Shown: in pieces, positions 42,977 through 52,468 of the stretch
Position numbering within the stretch: the stretch's first letter is position 1
Layout of the letters: the number at the start of each line of letters is the position of its first letter
DNA from: Flavobacteriales bacterium
GTDB lineage: Bacteria > Bacteroidota > Bacteroidia > Flavobacteriales_C > GCA-002722245
Length of the DNA stretch: 64,000 bases
Assembly: GCA_023251095.1 (NCBI GenBank)
Contig: JAHEZL010000016.1
Coordinates: 1 to 64,000, forward strand
Reading direction: 5' to 3'
Position numbers and translations under genes: made by a program
Notes under the pieces: generated by a model
What the model saw: the letters and a program-made list of their open reading frames with translations, nothing else
The model's database searches: none
Told to the model about the DNA's origin: nothing

Positions 42977-43555
42977 CTATTTGAGATAAACCACCGTTGC
43001 ACCATTTCCATATTTCTGAAAACTGGCGTCAGCGTAACGAATGTTTGAATAGCGTTTCAATAATTTTCTTACTTCTTCTTTTAAAGTACCATTCCCTACA
43101 CCGTGAATGATGATGAGTCGGTGCATACCCAAAGCAAAGGCTCTTTTTATAGCCAGTTCGGTATGCTCCATCTGAATTCTTACAATTTGCGAATTCCCTA
43201 AATGTTGGTGCTTTTTCAACAAACGCTCAATATGAATATCCACTTCCATTTCCACATCATCTCTCCTGTGCGAATGAGGTTTTGACACGTTGCGCTGATT
43301 TTCTTCCTTCATGAAATTCATGTCGGAAAAATCATCTTCATTAATTACAACGGAAGAGGTAGGTTCAACAATTTTTGCTTTCTCCTCTCTCTTCTGGTCA
43401 TCGGTTAATTTATGTACAATGTCTTTCGCTAACACCGGAATTTCAAAACCATCACTATTCAAAACGATTACCATTCCTTTATCGCTTACCGACTGAACGA
43501 CGCCTTCCATCCTTTCGTTCAAAAACAATACTCTATCTCCTTTCTTAAATCGCAT
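42977..43555 (-). CDS. SMR-domain protein with N-terminal DUF2027-like domain
   Basis: 192 residues. The N-terminal ~60 residues (KKGDRVLFLNERMEGVVQSVS) are a small beta-barrel of the DUF2027/MutS2-associated type. A charged linker follows. The C-terminal ~85 residues form the SMR domain (DIHIERLLKKHQ, MHRLIIIHGVGNGTLKEEVRKLLKRY) with the HGxGxGxL motif. SMR domains nick DNA or RNA, as in MutS2 and ribosome-rescue SmrB. This protein is a MutS2-tail-like stand-alone member and probably acts on nucleic acid. Confidence 0.82.
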   Translation of the reverse strand: MRFKKGDRVLFLNERMEGVVQSVSDKGMVIVLNSDGFEIPVLAKDIVHKLTDDQKREEKAKIVEPTSSVVINEDDFSDMNFMKEENQRNVSKPHSHRRDDVEMEVDIHIERLLKKHQHLGNSQIVRIQMEHTELAIKRAFALGMHRLIIIHGVGNGTLKEEVRKLLKRYSNIRYADASFQKYGNGATVVYLK

Positions 43556-43612
43556 TTACTTTTGTTATGGAATAAAAATAAGAATATCCTACTTTAGTCG
43601 CAAAATATAACA

Positions 43613-44173
43613 ATGAGCGACAATAACACCAATCCCTGGACAATACTGAAATCAGTTGAAATTCACGATACACCCTGGATCAAAGTACTCAAACACGATG
43701 TACTTAATCCCGCCGGGCATCCCACCACTTACAGCACCGTTCATTTTAAAAATTATGCTCTCGGCATAGTCGCTCTGGATGAAGAATATAACACCTGGAT
43801 TGTCGGCCAGTATCGTTTTCCTATAAAGCAGTACAGCTGGGAAATTCCTGAAGGCGGCGGAAATAAAAACGAAACTCCAGAAGAATCGGCGAGAAGAGAA
43901 CTTTCGGAAGAAGCAGGAATAGAAGCAAAAAAATGGACCAAGATTCAGGAATTTCACATGAGTAATTCCGTGTCGGATGAACACGCTTTTGTATTCGTAG
44001 CGCAAGATCTTACTTTCCACAATTCTCATCCCGATGACGATGAGCAACTGGTTCTTAAAAAACTTCCTTTTCAAAAATTATATGAAATGGTGCTCAACGG
44101 GGAAGTGATGGATAGCATAACAGTGATTGCTGTTTTTAAAACTCAGTATTTAATTGAGAACAACCTTATTTAG
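43613..44173 (+). CDS. NUDIX hydrolase (ADP-ribose pyrophosphatase type)
   Basis: 186 residues. The Nudix box from Gly82 to Ile103 reads GGNKNETPEESARRELSEEAGI, with the invariant G, E and REL-x-EE-x-G residues in place. It hydrolyses a nucleoside diphosphate linked to another group, most likely ADP-ribose given the ~180-residue size and the INTWIVGQYRFP region before the box. Its 3' end overlaps the convergent phosphatase gene by 8 bp. Confidence 0.88.
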   Translation: MSDNNTNPWTILKSVEIHDTPWIKVLKHDVLNPAGHPTTYSTVHFKNYALGIVALDEEYNTWIVGQYRFPIKQYSWEIPEGGGNKNETPEESARRELSEEAGIEAKKWTKIQEFHMSNSVSDEHAFVFVAQDLTFHNSHPDDDEQLVLKKLPFQKLYEMVLNGEVMDSITVIAVFKTQYLIENNLI

Positions 44174-46718
44174 CTTTCACCAACACCTTTCCTTTTCCGG
44201 TATTGACTATAACCTCTCTGGAAATCACATCGTCGAAGTGCACCAGTAATTTAAAAGTTCCAGGATAAGGAACTTTCAAGCGCTGATTATTGCAACGAAG
44301 GGAATACAAAATTTTTCCACTTTCAAAATCGATCACTGAAACAAGAGGCAGCTTCACTCCTTTCACTTTTATTTTCACTGTAGAATAAGGCGACGACGAA
44401 TAAATATTGTCTTGCGTTTTTATCTTCACCGGCCATCCCTGATATTGATTCAGCGTATCGGAAAAGCCCCAGCAATCCATGCTATAACTTTGTTTTGTTT
44501 TATTACAAGTTACAAAAGCAAAGCCCGGAGCATAATTCATCCACAAAGGCAAAGTCTCATTTTTTTCAGGATTGGAATAAGTAATCATGCTGATTTTATT
44601 TCCAAAACCATCGGTATAATGATTGCCTTGAAAATGATCTGTTGAATCGGGCAACCAAAACCTGGGATAACTATTATTCACGGCCGGAATTGTAAATGCA
44701 AAAGGTCCGTCGCCCCAGGTATCTACCCCCTGCTGTATCACACTAGGAAAATGCTGATCACCGCCTACCAGCAAAGCACCCGATTTCCGAACGAGTCGCA
44801 AAGCCTCATCTCTGCTGTATTTTGGCCAGCCATTGCTATCCATGTCTTTCGCTAAATGTGTTGCAATTTTTCCGGTATCATTGATCGTAATATTTTTTCC
44901 TGTTACAGGATCATATCCTTTTCGCACCGAATTCAAACAGGAATAAACGGATTGCGTAAATACAATTTTCATTTTTTCTTCCGACCATTCTTCCGACCAG
45001 TTTTCCAGCATGCTTTCCTGCGCATAACCCAATAATTCGGCATAAGTATTATTCAAAGAATCACTGGAAACAGAGTCACTGAAGGGAAATCCGTTATAGG
45101 AAGGAACATCCGGCAGAGCATTCATCGGTGCCGATTTGTATTTCCTGTCTTCCAGCAAAGCGATACCAATTCCTTTAAATTTAAGGGTTGTGTAATAATC
45201 GGGAACCGCTTTATTTTCCGCTCCGGAAGTTGCAGGAAGATGTCCGGTTTGCAAAGTCACTGCATATTTTAAAAACTCGGGAGTTTGAATAAACCCGCCG
45301 TTTTCCGTCAACCAATCCGTTTCGTCGCCAATAAATCCGGGAGTAATTTTAGGAGCGCTGTTTTTTGAAATGGTATCGCCTTTTTCTCCCCATAAATTTC
45401 CCTGAAAATAATCATGATCATCCATTATAATGAGAGAAGGCAATTTTTTAGTAATGTCGTTAAACTGCAAACACCACATCAGCCAGCGGTACTGATAATC
45501 CAAAGGATATAATTTTTTATCCCATTCCATAGGTACCGGTCGCGCTTCATACATTTGATCACCTAGAAAAACTACCAATTCGGGATTTTCCTTTTTATAT
45601 TTTTTAGCGAGCAATTCATAAGGCTTCCAGATTTGCCAATAATCCATTCCAGTTCGTTCAATAAATGGCATGCCGTTGCAACTCAACACGCCTATTTTCA
45701 ATTGATCTCCCGTGGCATCAGGAAAAGCAATTTTTCCTTCGTAATAATTTCCTTCAAAGACCGAATCTCTTTTCAAACGAGCTCTGTATGAAATCGGACC
45801 GTCGCTAAACCAAGAATAATCACGAAGTCGCGCCTGGCCAAGAAAAGTATCTACCGGTAACATTTGCCAAAACAGCCATTCGTTGTCCGACAATAATTCT
45901 ATTTTAACCGAATCCGTTTTGCGCAATCCCAAAGACATCAGCTGCACCGAAAAATTCAAAACTTTTTCATTGAAGGAATACAAGCAAGTAGAAATCGGTC
46001 CGAACTTTCTTTCTTTTTTCACAGAGATCCCTTCTCCTGAAATACTGAAATCATCGAAAAAATATTCGCTTAAATACAAAGAGGAATTGCTCACAAAAGT
46101 GATGTTACCATTGATAATTCCTAAGGGCACTTTAAATTGCAAAACAGTAGCATCCAGAAATAAAGAAACTTGCATTGAATCATTTTTTCTTTCACAGGCA
46201 AAGCGAAGTGCAATTCCGTTTTTTTGCATTTGAGAAAGTAAATCGGAGTTCAAGGTTTCTGAAACCACACTTCGTTTGGAAGTCAGTTCTTCAATAAACA
46301 ATTGTTTTTTTTCATTGATGCCCAGCCATACTCCATTCTCTTTCAAAAAGAAATGCTGAATGGTGGAGCGCGCCAGATAATTTAAAGCGGTGTCGCTTAA
46401 ACCCAGTATCAATCCCGATTTTCCCACGCTATCCCTCATCGAAACAGTATTTCGGCCCAAAGTAATGGTACCCGAAAAAGCTTCGTCTCCTTTTATTTCC
46501 GTGGATAATAAATGTAAGGTGGAATTGGTCTCGGGGCGGAAGCAATACAATTTATGTTCTTTGATTCCCCAACTTTGTAAACGATTGGCCCAAAAATCAT
46601 CACCTACCCACTGTCGGTTTGAAACAGTATTCCAATCACAAATAAGCGAATCCGTCGTTGCAAAAAGAGACGGAATCCCTATAAATATTGTAAAAACAAA
46701 TACTTTTAAAACACGCAT
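44166..46718 (-). CDS. PhoD-like metallophosphatase, exported
   Basis: 850 residues from the ATG at 46718 (MRVLKVFVFTIFIGIPSLFA, a signal peptide). The frame runs on to 46781, but the extra residues have no signal-peptide character. A ~300-residue N-terminal beta-rich part precedes the metallophosphatase core: VFLGDQMYEARPVP, IIMDDHDYFQGNLWGEKG, LEDRKYKS and VGGDQHFPS carry the metal-binding residues of the PhoD/alkaline phosphatase D group. It likely removes phosphate from extracellular phosphoesters. Its 3' end overlaps nudix by 8 bp. Confidence 0.82.
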   Translation of the reverse strand: MRVLKVFVFTIFIGIPSLFATTDSLICDWNTVSNRQWVGDDFWANRLQSWGIKEHKLYCFRPETNSTLHLLSTEIKGDEAFSGTITLGRNTVSMRDSVGKSGLILGLSDTALNYLARSTIQHFFLKENGVWLGINEKKQLFIEELTSKRSVVSETLNSDLLSQMQKNGIALRFACERKNDSMQVSLFLDATVLQFKVPLGIINGNITFVSNSSLYLSEYFFDDFSISGEGISVKKERKFGPISTCLYSFNEKVLNFSVQLMSLGLRKTDSVKIELLSDNEWLFWQMLPVDTFLGQARLRDYSWFSDGPISYRARLKRDSVFEGNYYEGKIAFPDATGDQLKIGVLSCNGMPFIERTGMDYWQIWKPYELLAKKYKKENPELVVFLGDQMYEARPVPMEWDKKLYPLDYQYRWLMWCLQFNDITKKLPSLIIMDDHDYFQGNLWGEKGDTISKNSAPKITPGFIGDETDWLTENGGFIQTPEFLKYAVTLQTGHLPATSGAENKAVPDYYTTLKFKGIGIALLEDRKYKSAPMNALPDVPSYNGFPFSDSVSSDSLNNTYAELLGYAQESMLENWSEEWSEEKMKIVFTQSVYSCLNSVRKGYDPVTGKNITINDTGKIATHLAKDMDSNGWPKYSRDEALRLVRKSGALLVGGDQHFPSVIQQGVDTWGDGPFAFTIPAVNNSYPRFWLPDSTDHFQGNHYTDGFGNKISMITYSNPEKNETLPLWMNYAPGFAFVTCNKTKQSYSMDCWGFSDTLNQYQGWPVKIKTQDNIYSSSPYSTVKIKVKGVKLPLVSVIDFESGKILYSLRCNNQRLKVPYPGTFKLLVHFDDVISREVIVNTGKGKVLVKAK

Positions 46719-46781
46719 TAAATCTGTATTTTCGGAGCAAAACAAGGTTAATGATTTTTTAACAACAATTAAAATTCTCAC

Positions 46782-46813
46782 TTGTTTTTAATTATTCATT
46801 TTTTTTATTTTTG
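46782..46813 (+). promoter_or_regulatory. Bat operon promoter
   Basis: TTG (46782-46784) and TATTTTTG (46806-46813) are 21 bp apart, the Bacteroidota -33/-7 layout. The moxR start codon is 27 bp downstream of the -7 box. Confidence 0.65.
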
Positions 46814-46839
46814 GAACGAGTCCAAAAAATCAACACATT

Positions 46840-47847
46840 ATGGAAACAACACAAAGCGAAAGCATCGATATCAGCGCCTTAAACGAAAGAATTCATCAGG
46901 AAAGCGCCTTCGTTGAGGTCATTAAAATGGAAATGAACAAGGTGATCGTGGGCCAGAAACACATGGTCGACAGTTTGATGATAGGCCTACTCTCCAACGG
47001 ACACATTCTTTTGGAAGGTATGCCGGGATTAGCAAAAACACTGGCCATCAACACCCTCGCCACTATCATCTCCGCCGATTTTAAAAGAATACAATTCACT
47101 CCCGATTTATTGCCTGCGGATTTAGTGGGCACCATGATTTACAATCAGAAAAAAGAAGAATTTACGGTGAAGAGAGGTCCGGTTTTCGCCAACCTCGTCC
47201 TCGCCGATGAGATCAACCGTTCTCCGGCCAAAGTGCAAAGTGCCTTGCTGGAAGCAATGCAAGAACGACAAGTAACCATCGGTTCCGAAACGTTCAAACT
47301 CCCCGATCCTTTTTTGGTTTTGGCTACTCAAAATCCTATTGAACAGGAAGGAACCTATCCTTTGCCGGAAGCGCAAATCGACCGCTTCATGCTCAAAGTG
47401 ATTTTAAAATATCCTGCGAAAGCAGAAGAACAAAAAATCATCCGTCAGAACTTACTCAAGGATTTTCCGCAGGCCATGACTAAATTAAATTGCGCACAAA
47501 TTATTTCTGCGCGCAATGTGGTGAAGGATGTTTACATGGACGAAAAAATTGAGAAATATATAGTTGATATTGTTTTTGCATCCAGAGAACCGGCTGCTTA
47601 CGGATTGAAACAATTCCAAAGCATGATTGATTTTGGAGGTTCGCCGCGTGCGAGCATCAACCTTGCGAAAGCCGCCAAAGCACACGCCTTCCTGCAACGC
47701 AGAGGCTATGTGATCCCTGAAGATGTACGCGGCGTTTGCTTTGATGTAATGCGCCACCGTATCGGTTTAACTTACGAAGCGGAAGCTGAAAACATCACTG
47801 CCGATCACATCATCACCGAAATTTTAAACAAGGTAGAAGTTCCATAA
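46840..47847 (+). CDS. moxR: MoxR-family AAA+ ATPase of the Bat operon
   Basis: 335 residues. Walker A GMPGLAKT (60-67) and Walker B LVLADEINRSPAK (119-131) are intact, and the C-terminal AAA lid (FASREPAAYGLKQFQSMIDFGGSPRASINLAKAAKAHA) is complete. MoxR chaperones remodel or activate VWA-domain partners, here encoded by BatA and BatB. It is the first gene of an eight-gene operon (14 bp to DUF58) with its own promoter. Confidence 0.95.
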   Translation: METTQSESIDISALNERIHQESAFVEVIKMEMNKVIVGQKHMVDSLMIGLLSNGHILLEGMPGLAKTLAINTLATIISADFKRIQFTPDLLPADLVGTMIYNQKKEEFTVKRGPVFANLVLADEINRSPAKVQSALLEAMQERQVTIGSETFKLPDPFLVLATQNPIEQEGTYPLPEAQIDRFMLKVILKYPAKAEEQKIIRQNLLKDFPQAMTKLNCAQIISARNVVKDVYMDEKIEKYIVDIVFASREPAAYGLKQFQSMIDFGGSPRASINLAKAAKAHAFLQRRGYVIPEDVRGVCFDVMRHRIGLTYEAEAENITADHIITEILNKVEVP

Positions 47848-47861
47848 CATTTCGAAATCCT

Positions 47862-48731
47862 ATGGATAGCAAGGAACTATTACAGAAAGTCCGACAAATT
47901 GAAATTAAAACGCGAGGACTCTCCGCCCAGCTTTTTTCGGGAGAGTACCATTCTGCGTTTAAGGGCAAGGGCATGACGTTTAGTGAAGTGCGCGATTACT
48001 CACATGGCGACGACATTCGCAATATCGACTGGAACGTTACCGCACGATTCAATGAACCTTTCGTTAAAGTTTTTGAAGAAGAAAGAGAACTCTGCGTAAT
48101 GCTTTTAATTGATGTGAGCGCTTCCGGAATTTTCGGTTCAAACACCCAACTTAAAAAACATTTCATTGCTGAAATTGCTGCAGTACTGGCTTTTTCAAGT
48201 TCACTCAACAACGATAAAATTGGTGTAATTCTTTTTTCTGATAAAGTAGAAAAATTCATTCCGCCTAAAAAAGGGAAGAAGCATGTGTTGCGCATCATTC
48301 GCGACTTGCTGGAATTCACTCCCGAAAATAAAGCCACCAACATTTCGGTGGGATTACGCTATTTAGCCAATGTCATCAAGAAAAAAAGCACTGTGTTTTT
48401 GATCTCCGATTTCATCGACAATAATTTTTCTGATGCCATAAAAATCGCCAACAAAAAACACGATGTAATTGGCTTACGTATTTTTGATCCAAAGGAAAAA
48501 GAATTGCCTTCGGTAGGTTTGGTGAAGCTTTCCGACAATGAGTCGGGAAAAGAAATGTGGATCAATACTTCCAGTTCAAAAACAAAAGAAGCACATAAAA
48601 AATGGTGGCTCAAACAGGAAGCCGAACTGAATTCCATTTTCATAAAAAGTGGAATCGACTTCGTGAGTTTAAATATCGATCATCCTTATATTCGGCCTTT
48701 AATGGGCTTATTTAAAAAACGCGGTGCCTGA
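47862..48731 (+). CDS. DUF58 domain protein of the Bat operon
   Basis: 289 residues. The DUF58 signature (GKGMTFSEVRDYSHGDDIRNIDWNVTARFNEPFVKVFEEERE) is followed by a VWA-like half (LLIDVSASG with a DxSxS motif). It always sits behind MoxR and is thought to be a cytoplasmic or membrane-facing partner of the ATPase. Its stop TGA overlaps the next ATG by one base, so the genes are translationally coupled. Confidence 0.92.
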   Translation: MDSKELLQKVRQIEIKTRGLSAQLFSGEYHSAFKGKGMTFSEVRDYSHGDDIRNIDWNVTARFNEPFVKVFEEERELCVMLLIDVSASGIFGSNTQLKKHFIAEIAAVLAFSSSLNNDKIGVILFSDKVEKFIPPKKGKKHVLRIIRDLLEFTPENKATNISVGLRYLANVIKKKSTVFLISDFIDNNFSDAIKIANKKHDVIGLRIFDPKEKELPSVGLVKLSDNESGKEMWINTSSSKTKEAHKKWWLKQEAELNSIFIKSGIDFVSLNIDHPYIRPLMGLFKKRGA

Positions 48732-49627
48732 TGAGAAAAATAATTTTCATACTAGCACTACTCTTTTCGGCCAATATTCACGCCGCCGACAGCACCTTTA
48801 CTTTTGTACCGAAAGGAAAAACTTTTTTAATCGGCGATCAGTTTGAAATTAAAGCAACGCTCTTTCTTCCGATGAAAAGCACTGCCGTATGGCCTGTTTT
48901 CAATGACACCATTACTTCCAAACTGGAAATTATTTCTACTTCTAAAAAAGATACTTTAATAAAAAACAATGTCCGAACTGTTTCACAAAAAATTGTGGTG
49001 ACCTGTTTCGATACAGGATACATTGCGATTCCTTCCATTGAAATTAAAGATGTGCAAGGAAAAATCATTGCAAAAAGTCAGGCACAATGGATAGAAATCA
49101 AAGCCTTGCCTCTAAAAGGAGATGAAATAAAACCCATCAAAGAACCTTTGGATACCCCTTTCATCTGGGCCGAAATTAAAGAAGAACTGATTTACGGAAG
49201 CATTGCACTTTTGCTTTTAATCGCACTGGGAATTTTCCTTTGGTGGTACTTCAAAAAACGAAAAAAACCTGAAGTGAAAATTGTTGTTCCTCAAATTAGT
49301 GCGAAAGATGCCGCTCTGCAAAAACTGCAGGAACTGGAAAACAAAAAATTATGGCAGCAGGGACAAAACAAAAATTACCAATCGGAACTCAGCACCATTC
49401 TTCGTGAATTTCTTGAAAACAAATTCGCTGTGATTGCGCTTGAACTTACCACTCATGAAATTATGCAACAGCTGAGCAGAACGCCTATTTCCCTGAACGA
49501 AAGAGAAAAACTACAACGCATTTTACAAATTGCCGACATGACCAAATTTGCAAAAGCAGAACCTACAGCCATTGAAAATGAACTGTGTTTGAGTTTGAGC
49601 AAAGAATTTATTCAAACCTGCGGATAA
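48731..49627 (+). CDS. Bat-operon membrane protein, BatD-like N-terminal domain
   Basis: 298 residues. A signal peptide (FILALLFSANIHA) precedes a beta-rich domain of about 110 residues (GKTFLIGDQFEIKATLFLPMKS). A membrane helix is at about 154-172 (LIYGSIALLLLIALGIFLWW) and a helical cytoplasmic tail of about 125 residues follows. This position between DUF58 and BatA is filled in other Bacteroidota by a protein of similar layout. The molecular function is unknown. It overlaps batA by one base. Confidence 0.75.
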   Translation: MRKIIFILALLFSANIHAADSTFTFVPKGKTFLIGDQFEIKATLFLPMKSTAVWPVFNDTITSKLEIISTSKKDTLIKNNVRTVSQKIVVTCFDTGYIAIPSIEIKDVQGKIIAKSQAQWIEIKALPLKGDEIKPIKEPLDTPFIWAEIKEELIYGSIALLLLIALGIFLWWYFKKRKKPEVKIVVPQISAKDAALQKLQELENKKLWQQGQNKNYQSELSTILREFLENKFAVIALELTTHEIMQQLSRTPISLNEREKLQRILQIADMTKFAKAEPTAIENELCLSLSKEFIQTCG

Positions 49628-50676
49628 TGAATTTCGATCATACATATCACCTCTTCACCGAAACATTTGAAAAAATGTTTGATTGGGATATTTATGCCGA
49701 ACCACGCGCTTTCTGGCTGCTTTTACTAATCCCTGTTTTGAGTATCTGGTATATTATTAAGCAAAAATATTTTCAGTCGACACTGCATTTTTCTTCTTTA
49801 AGTCCCTTTGAAAAATTACCCGCTTCTCCCCTCACCTATTTAAAACATTTGCCTTTTGTTTTGCAAATGCTGGCGATAGGATTTGTTGTTTTCGCGCTGG
49901 CCCGTCCGCAAGCCAGCCTCAGTTGGGAAGAAGAAAAAAATGAAGGAATTGACATTGTGATCTCTCTGGATATTTCAACCAGTATGCTGGCGCGCGATTT
50001 AAAACCCGATCGACTGGAAGCATCTAAATCTATCGCCAAAGAATTTATTGCAGGAAGAAAAAATGACCGACTGGGCTTAGTGATCTACGGATCTGAAAGT
50101 TTTACGCAATGTCCGCTCACCATTGACCACACCCGACTCATTCAGCTTTTTGACGATATTCATTGCGGCATGATTGAAGGGGGAACTGCCATTGGAATGG
50201 GATTGGCCACATCTGTCAACCGACTCAAAGAAAGCAAAGCGCTCAGCAGAGTAATTATTTTACTCACCGACGGAGAAAACAATGCCGGAGAAATTGATCC
50301 AAAAACAGCCGCTGAACTGGCGCACACCTTCGGCATCAAAGTATACACCATTGGCGTTGGCACAAAAGGAACTGCTCTTTCTCCGGTTGCACAAGACATG
50401 ATGGGCAATTTAATCTACCGAGAAGTACCCGTAAACATTGATGAAGAAACACTTACCAACATTGCGCAAATCACAGGCGGAAAATATTTCCGCGCAACGA
50501 GCAACAAAAAATTAAAAGAGATTTATGCAGAAATCGACCGACTGGAAAAAACGGAAATCGCTTCTTTGAAATACTACAAAAAAAATGAATTGTTTATGCC
50601 TTTCGCGGCATGCGGACTCTTTTTGCTTTTAATCGCTGCTCCTTTAAACTGGTTTTTATTCAGGAAACTGCCATGA
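49627..50676 (+). CDS. batA: BatA: VWA-domain membrane protein
   Basis: 349 residues from the ATG at 49627 (MNFDHTYHLF); earlier in-frame starts lie inside the previous gene. Two N-terminal helices (about 29-46 and 77-96) flank a short segment, then the von Willebrand A domain with MIDAS motif DISTSM (DxSxS) in IVISLDISTSMLARDL and LTDGENNAGEIDP, and a last helix at the C-terminus (FAACGLFLLLIAAPLNW). The MIDAS faces the periplasm by topology. BatA and BatB are linked in Bacteroides to aerotolerance. It overlaps batB by 4 bp. Confidence 0.93.
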   Translation: MNFDHTYHLFTETFEKMFDWDIYAEPRAFWLLLLIPVLSIWYIIKQKYFQSTLHFSSLSPFEKLPASPLTYLKHLPFVLQMLAIGFVVFALARPQASLSWEEEKNEGIDIVISLDISTSMLARDLKPDRLEASKSIAKEFIAGRKNDRLGLVIYGSESFTQCPLTIDHTRLIQLFDDIHCGMIEGGTAIGMGLATSVNRLKESKALSRVIILLTDGENNAGEIDPKTAAELAHTFGIKVYTIGVGTKGTALSPVAQDMMGNLIYREVPVNIDEETLTNIAQITGGKYFRATSNKKLKEIYAEIDRLEKTEIASLKYYKKNELFMPFAACGLFLLLIAAPLNWFLFRKLP

Positions 50677-51725
50677 TGAACGGAACTTACATATTATCTG
50701 CAGTCATTGATATTGGCCGCGTCCAGTACCCTTTCTTTCTATACACACTGTGGCTGGTGCCTCTTTTTATTATTTTATTTATTGTTTACAAAATCAGAAA
50801 AAATAAAGCTCTTGAAAAACTGGTTTCAAAAAAATTACAAAACCTTATTGTTCCCGATCAGGCGAAATACAAACCGGGAATTAAATTTTTCTGTTTCATG
50901 ATCGGCATCACTCTCCTCATTATCGCTTGCGCCAATTTACAAACAGGAGGGAAAAAAGTAGAATCCACCACTTCGGGCATCGACATTATGTTGTGTTTAG
51001 ATGTATCGAACAGTATGAATGCGCAGGATATTCAGCCCAACCGACTCGATCGCGCGAAACTATACATCTCTTCTTTAATTGAACAACTGGGTTCCGATCG
51101 CGTGGGCATTATTGTTTTTGCCGGAGATGCTTTTGTTCAATTGCCGCTTACAACAGATCATGCCGCAGCCAAAATGTTTTTAAATACCATCAACACCGAT
51201 TTGATGCCTGTGCAGGGTACTGCCATCGGGCGCGCGATTGAACTGTCCATGGAATCTTTCCCGAAAGAAAGCAAGCGCAACCAATCCATTGTGGTGATTA
51301 CCGATGGTGAAAACCACGAAGATAATGCCGAAGAAGCAGCGAAAACCGCAAAAGATAAAAACATAAAAATTTATACCGTCGGAATGGGCTCTGATAAAGG
51401 TGCGCCGATTCCGATTCTTCAAAACGGACAAATCACCGGATACAGAAAAGATGCCGAGGGAAAAACAGTGACCACGCGCCTGAACGAACAAATGCTTTTT
51501 GATCTCGCAGCAATCGGCGGCGGAAAATATTTCAACGCTTACAGCACCTCCGAAGATTTATGTAAAGAATTGAACGGCATTAAAAAAAGTGAATCGCGAT
51601 CGGTTGAATACACCGATTACGACGATCATTTCCAGGAATTTTTATTGCTTGGATTAATCTTTATTGTAATTGCACTTTCCCTGCCCGATAAAAAATGGAA
51701 GTGGTTGCGTCAGTTAAATTTTTAG
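50673..51725 (+). CDS. batB: BatB: VWA-domain membrane protein
   Basis: 350 residues from the ATG at 50673, in an ATGA overlap with the batA stop; the next ATG (50676) is equally near. The longer frame from 50610 lies wholly within batA and is not used. It is a paralogue of BatA: two N-terminal helices, MIDAS motif DVSNSM in DIMLCLDVSNSMNAQD, and VITDGENHEDNAEEAA, ending in a membrane helix. It works with BatA and the MoxR ATPase. Confidence 0.92.
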   Translation: MMNGTYILSAVIDIGRVQYPFFLYTLWLVPLFIILFIVYKIRKNKALEKLVSKKLQNLIVPDQAKYKPGIKFFCFMIGITLLIIACANLQTGGKKVESTTSGIDIMLCLDVSNSMNAQDIQPNRLDRAKLYISSLIEQLGSDRVGIIVFAGDAFVQLPLTTDHAAAKMFLNTINTDLMPVQGTAIGRAIELSMESFPKESKRNQSIVVITDGENHEDNAEEAAKTAKDKNIKIYTVGMGSDKGAPIPILQNGQITGYRKDAEGKTVTTRLNEQMLFDLAAIGGGKYFNAYSTSEDLCKELNGIKKSESRSVEYTDYDDHFQEFLLLGLIFIVIALSLPDKKWKWLRQLNF

Positions 51726-51729
51726 TGAA

Positions 51730-52467
51730 ATGAAGTATTTGATTACCATAATTTTATTTTGCTGCTCACTGGTGATGGTGGGACAAAAAGAACGTTCCTT
51801 CATTCGGGAGGGCATCGCTCTTTACAAAGAAGGAAAATATGCCGAGGCCAATAAAAAATACGATGAGGCGCTTAAAATAAATCCTACTTCCGTTGAAGCC
51901 AAATTCAACAAAGCCGACGCCTTATATCAATTGAAAAAATATGAAGACGCGCAAAAATTATATCAGCAGGTTGCCGATCTTTCTGCCGACAAAAACATTA
52001 AAGCCAAAGCCTACCACAACATGGGCAACACTTTTTTGAAAACCGAAAAATACCAGGAAAGCGTTGATGCTTATAAAAAATCGCTGCGACTGAATCCGAA
52101 CGACAAAGACACTAAATACAATTTATCTTATGCGAAGAATAAACTGAAACAGCAAAACGATAAAAACAAAAACGATCAGAATAAAAACGATAAAAACAAA
52201 GACGACAAAAATCAAAACAAGGACAATAAACCGGGCGACGACAAAAAGAAAAACGAAGAACAAAACAAAAAAGAAAACGAAGGGAAAGATGGTGATCCAA
52301 AGAAACAAGAAGATCAAAAAAAGACACAGCCTCAAAAAGCAAAAATATCAAAAGAGCAAGCCGATCAGATTTTAAAATCTCTGGAAGGCGAAGAAAAAAA
52401 ATTACAGCAAAGATTACTTTTGCAAAAAACAAAAGTGAAAAAACATAAAGTTGATAAAGACTGGTAA
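51730..52467 (+). CDS. batC: BatC: TPR protein with Lys/Asn/Asp-rich tail
   Basis: 245 residues. A signal peptide precedes three TPR units (about 25-125; IALYKEGKYAEANKKYDEALKINP, YHNMGNTFLKTEKYQESVDAYKKSLRLNP). Residues ~140-210 are an unusual low-complexity stretch built of K, N, D, Q and E (NDKNKNDQNKNDKNKDDK, GDDKKKNEEQ). A short helix KISKEQADQILKSLEGEEKKLQ closes the protein. TPRs bind partner proteins; BatC is required for the stability of the Bat complex in Bacteroides. It lies between batB (4 bp) and batD (1 bp). Confidence 0.9.
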   Translation: MKYLITIILFCCSLVMVGQKERSFIREGIALYKEGKYAEANKKYDEALKINPTSVEAKFNKADALYQLKKYEDAQKLYQQVADLSADKNIKAKAYHNMGNTFLKTEKYQESVDAYKKSLRLNPNDKDTKYNLSYAKNKLKQQNDKNKNDQNKNDKNKDDKNQNKDNKPGDDKKKNEEQNKKENEGKDGDPKKQEDQKKTQPQKAKISKEQADQILKSLEGEEKKLQQRLLLQKTKVKKHKVDKDW

Positions 52468-52468
52468 C

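Noticed and set aside
52451-52468. TTG start for BatD
   Set aside because: It overlaps batC and adds residues before a normal signal peptide; ATG at 52469 fits.
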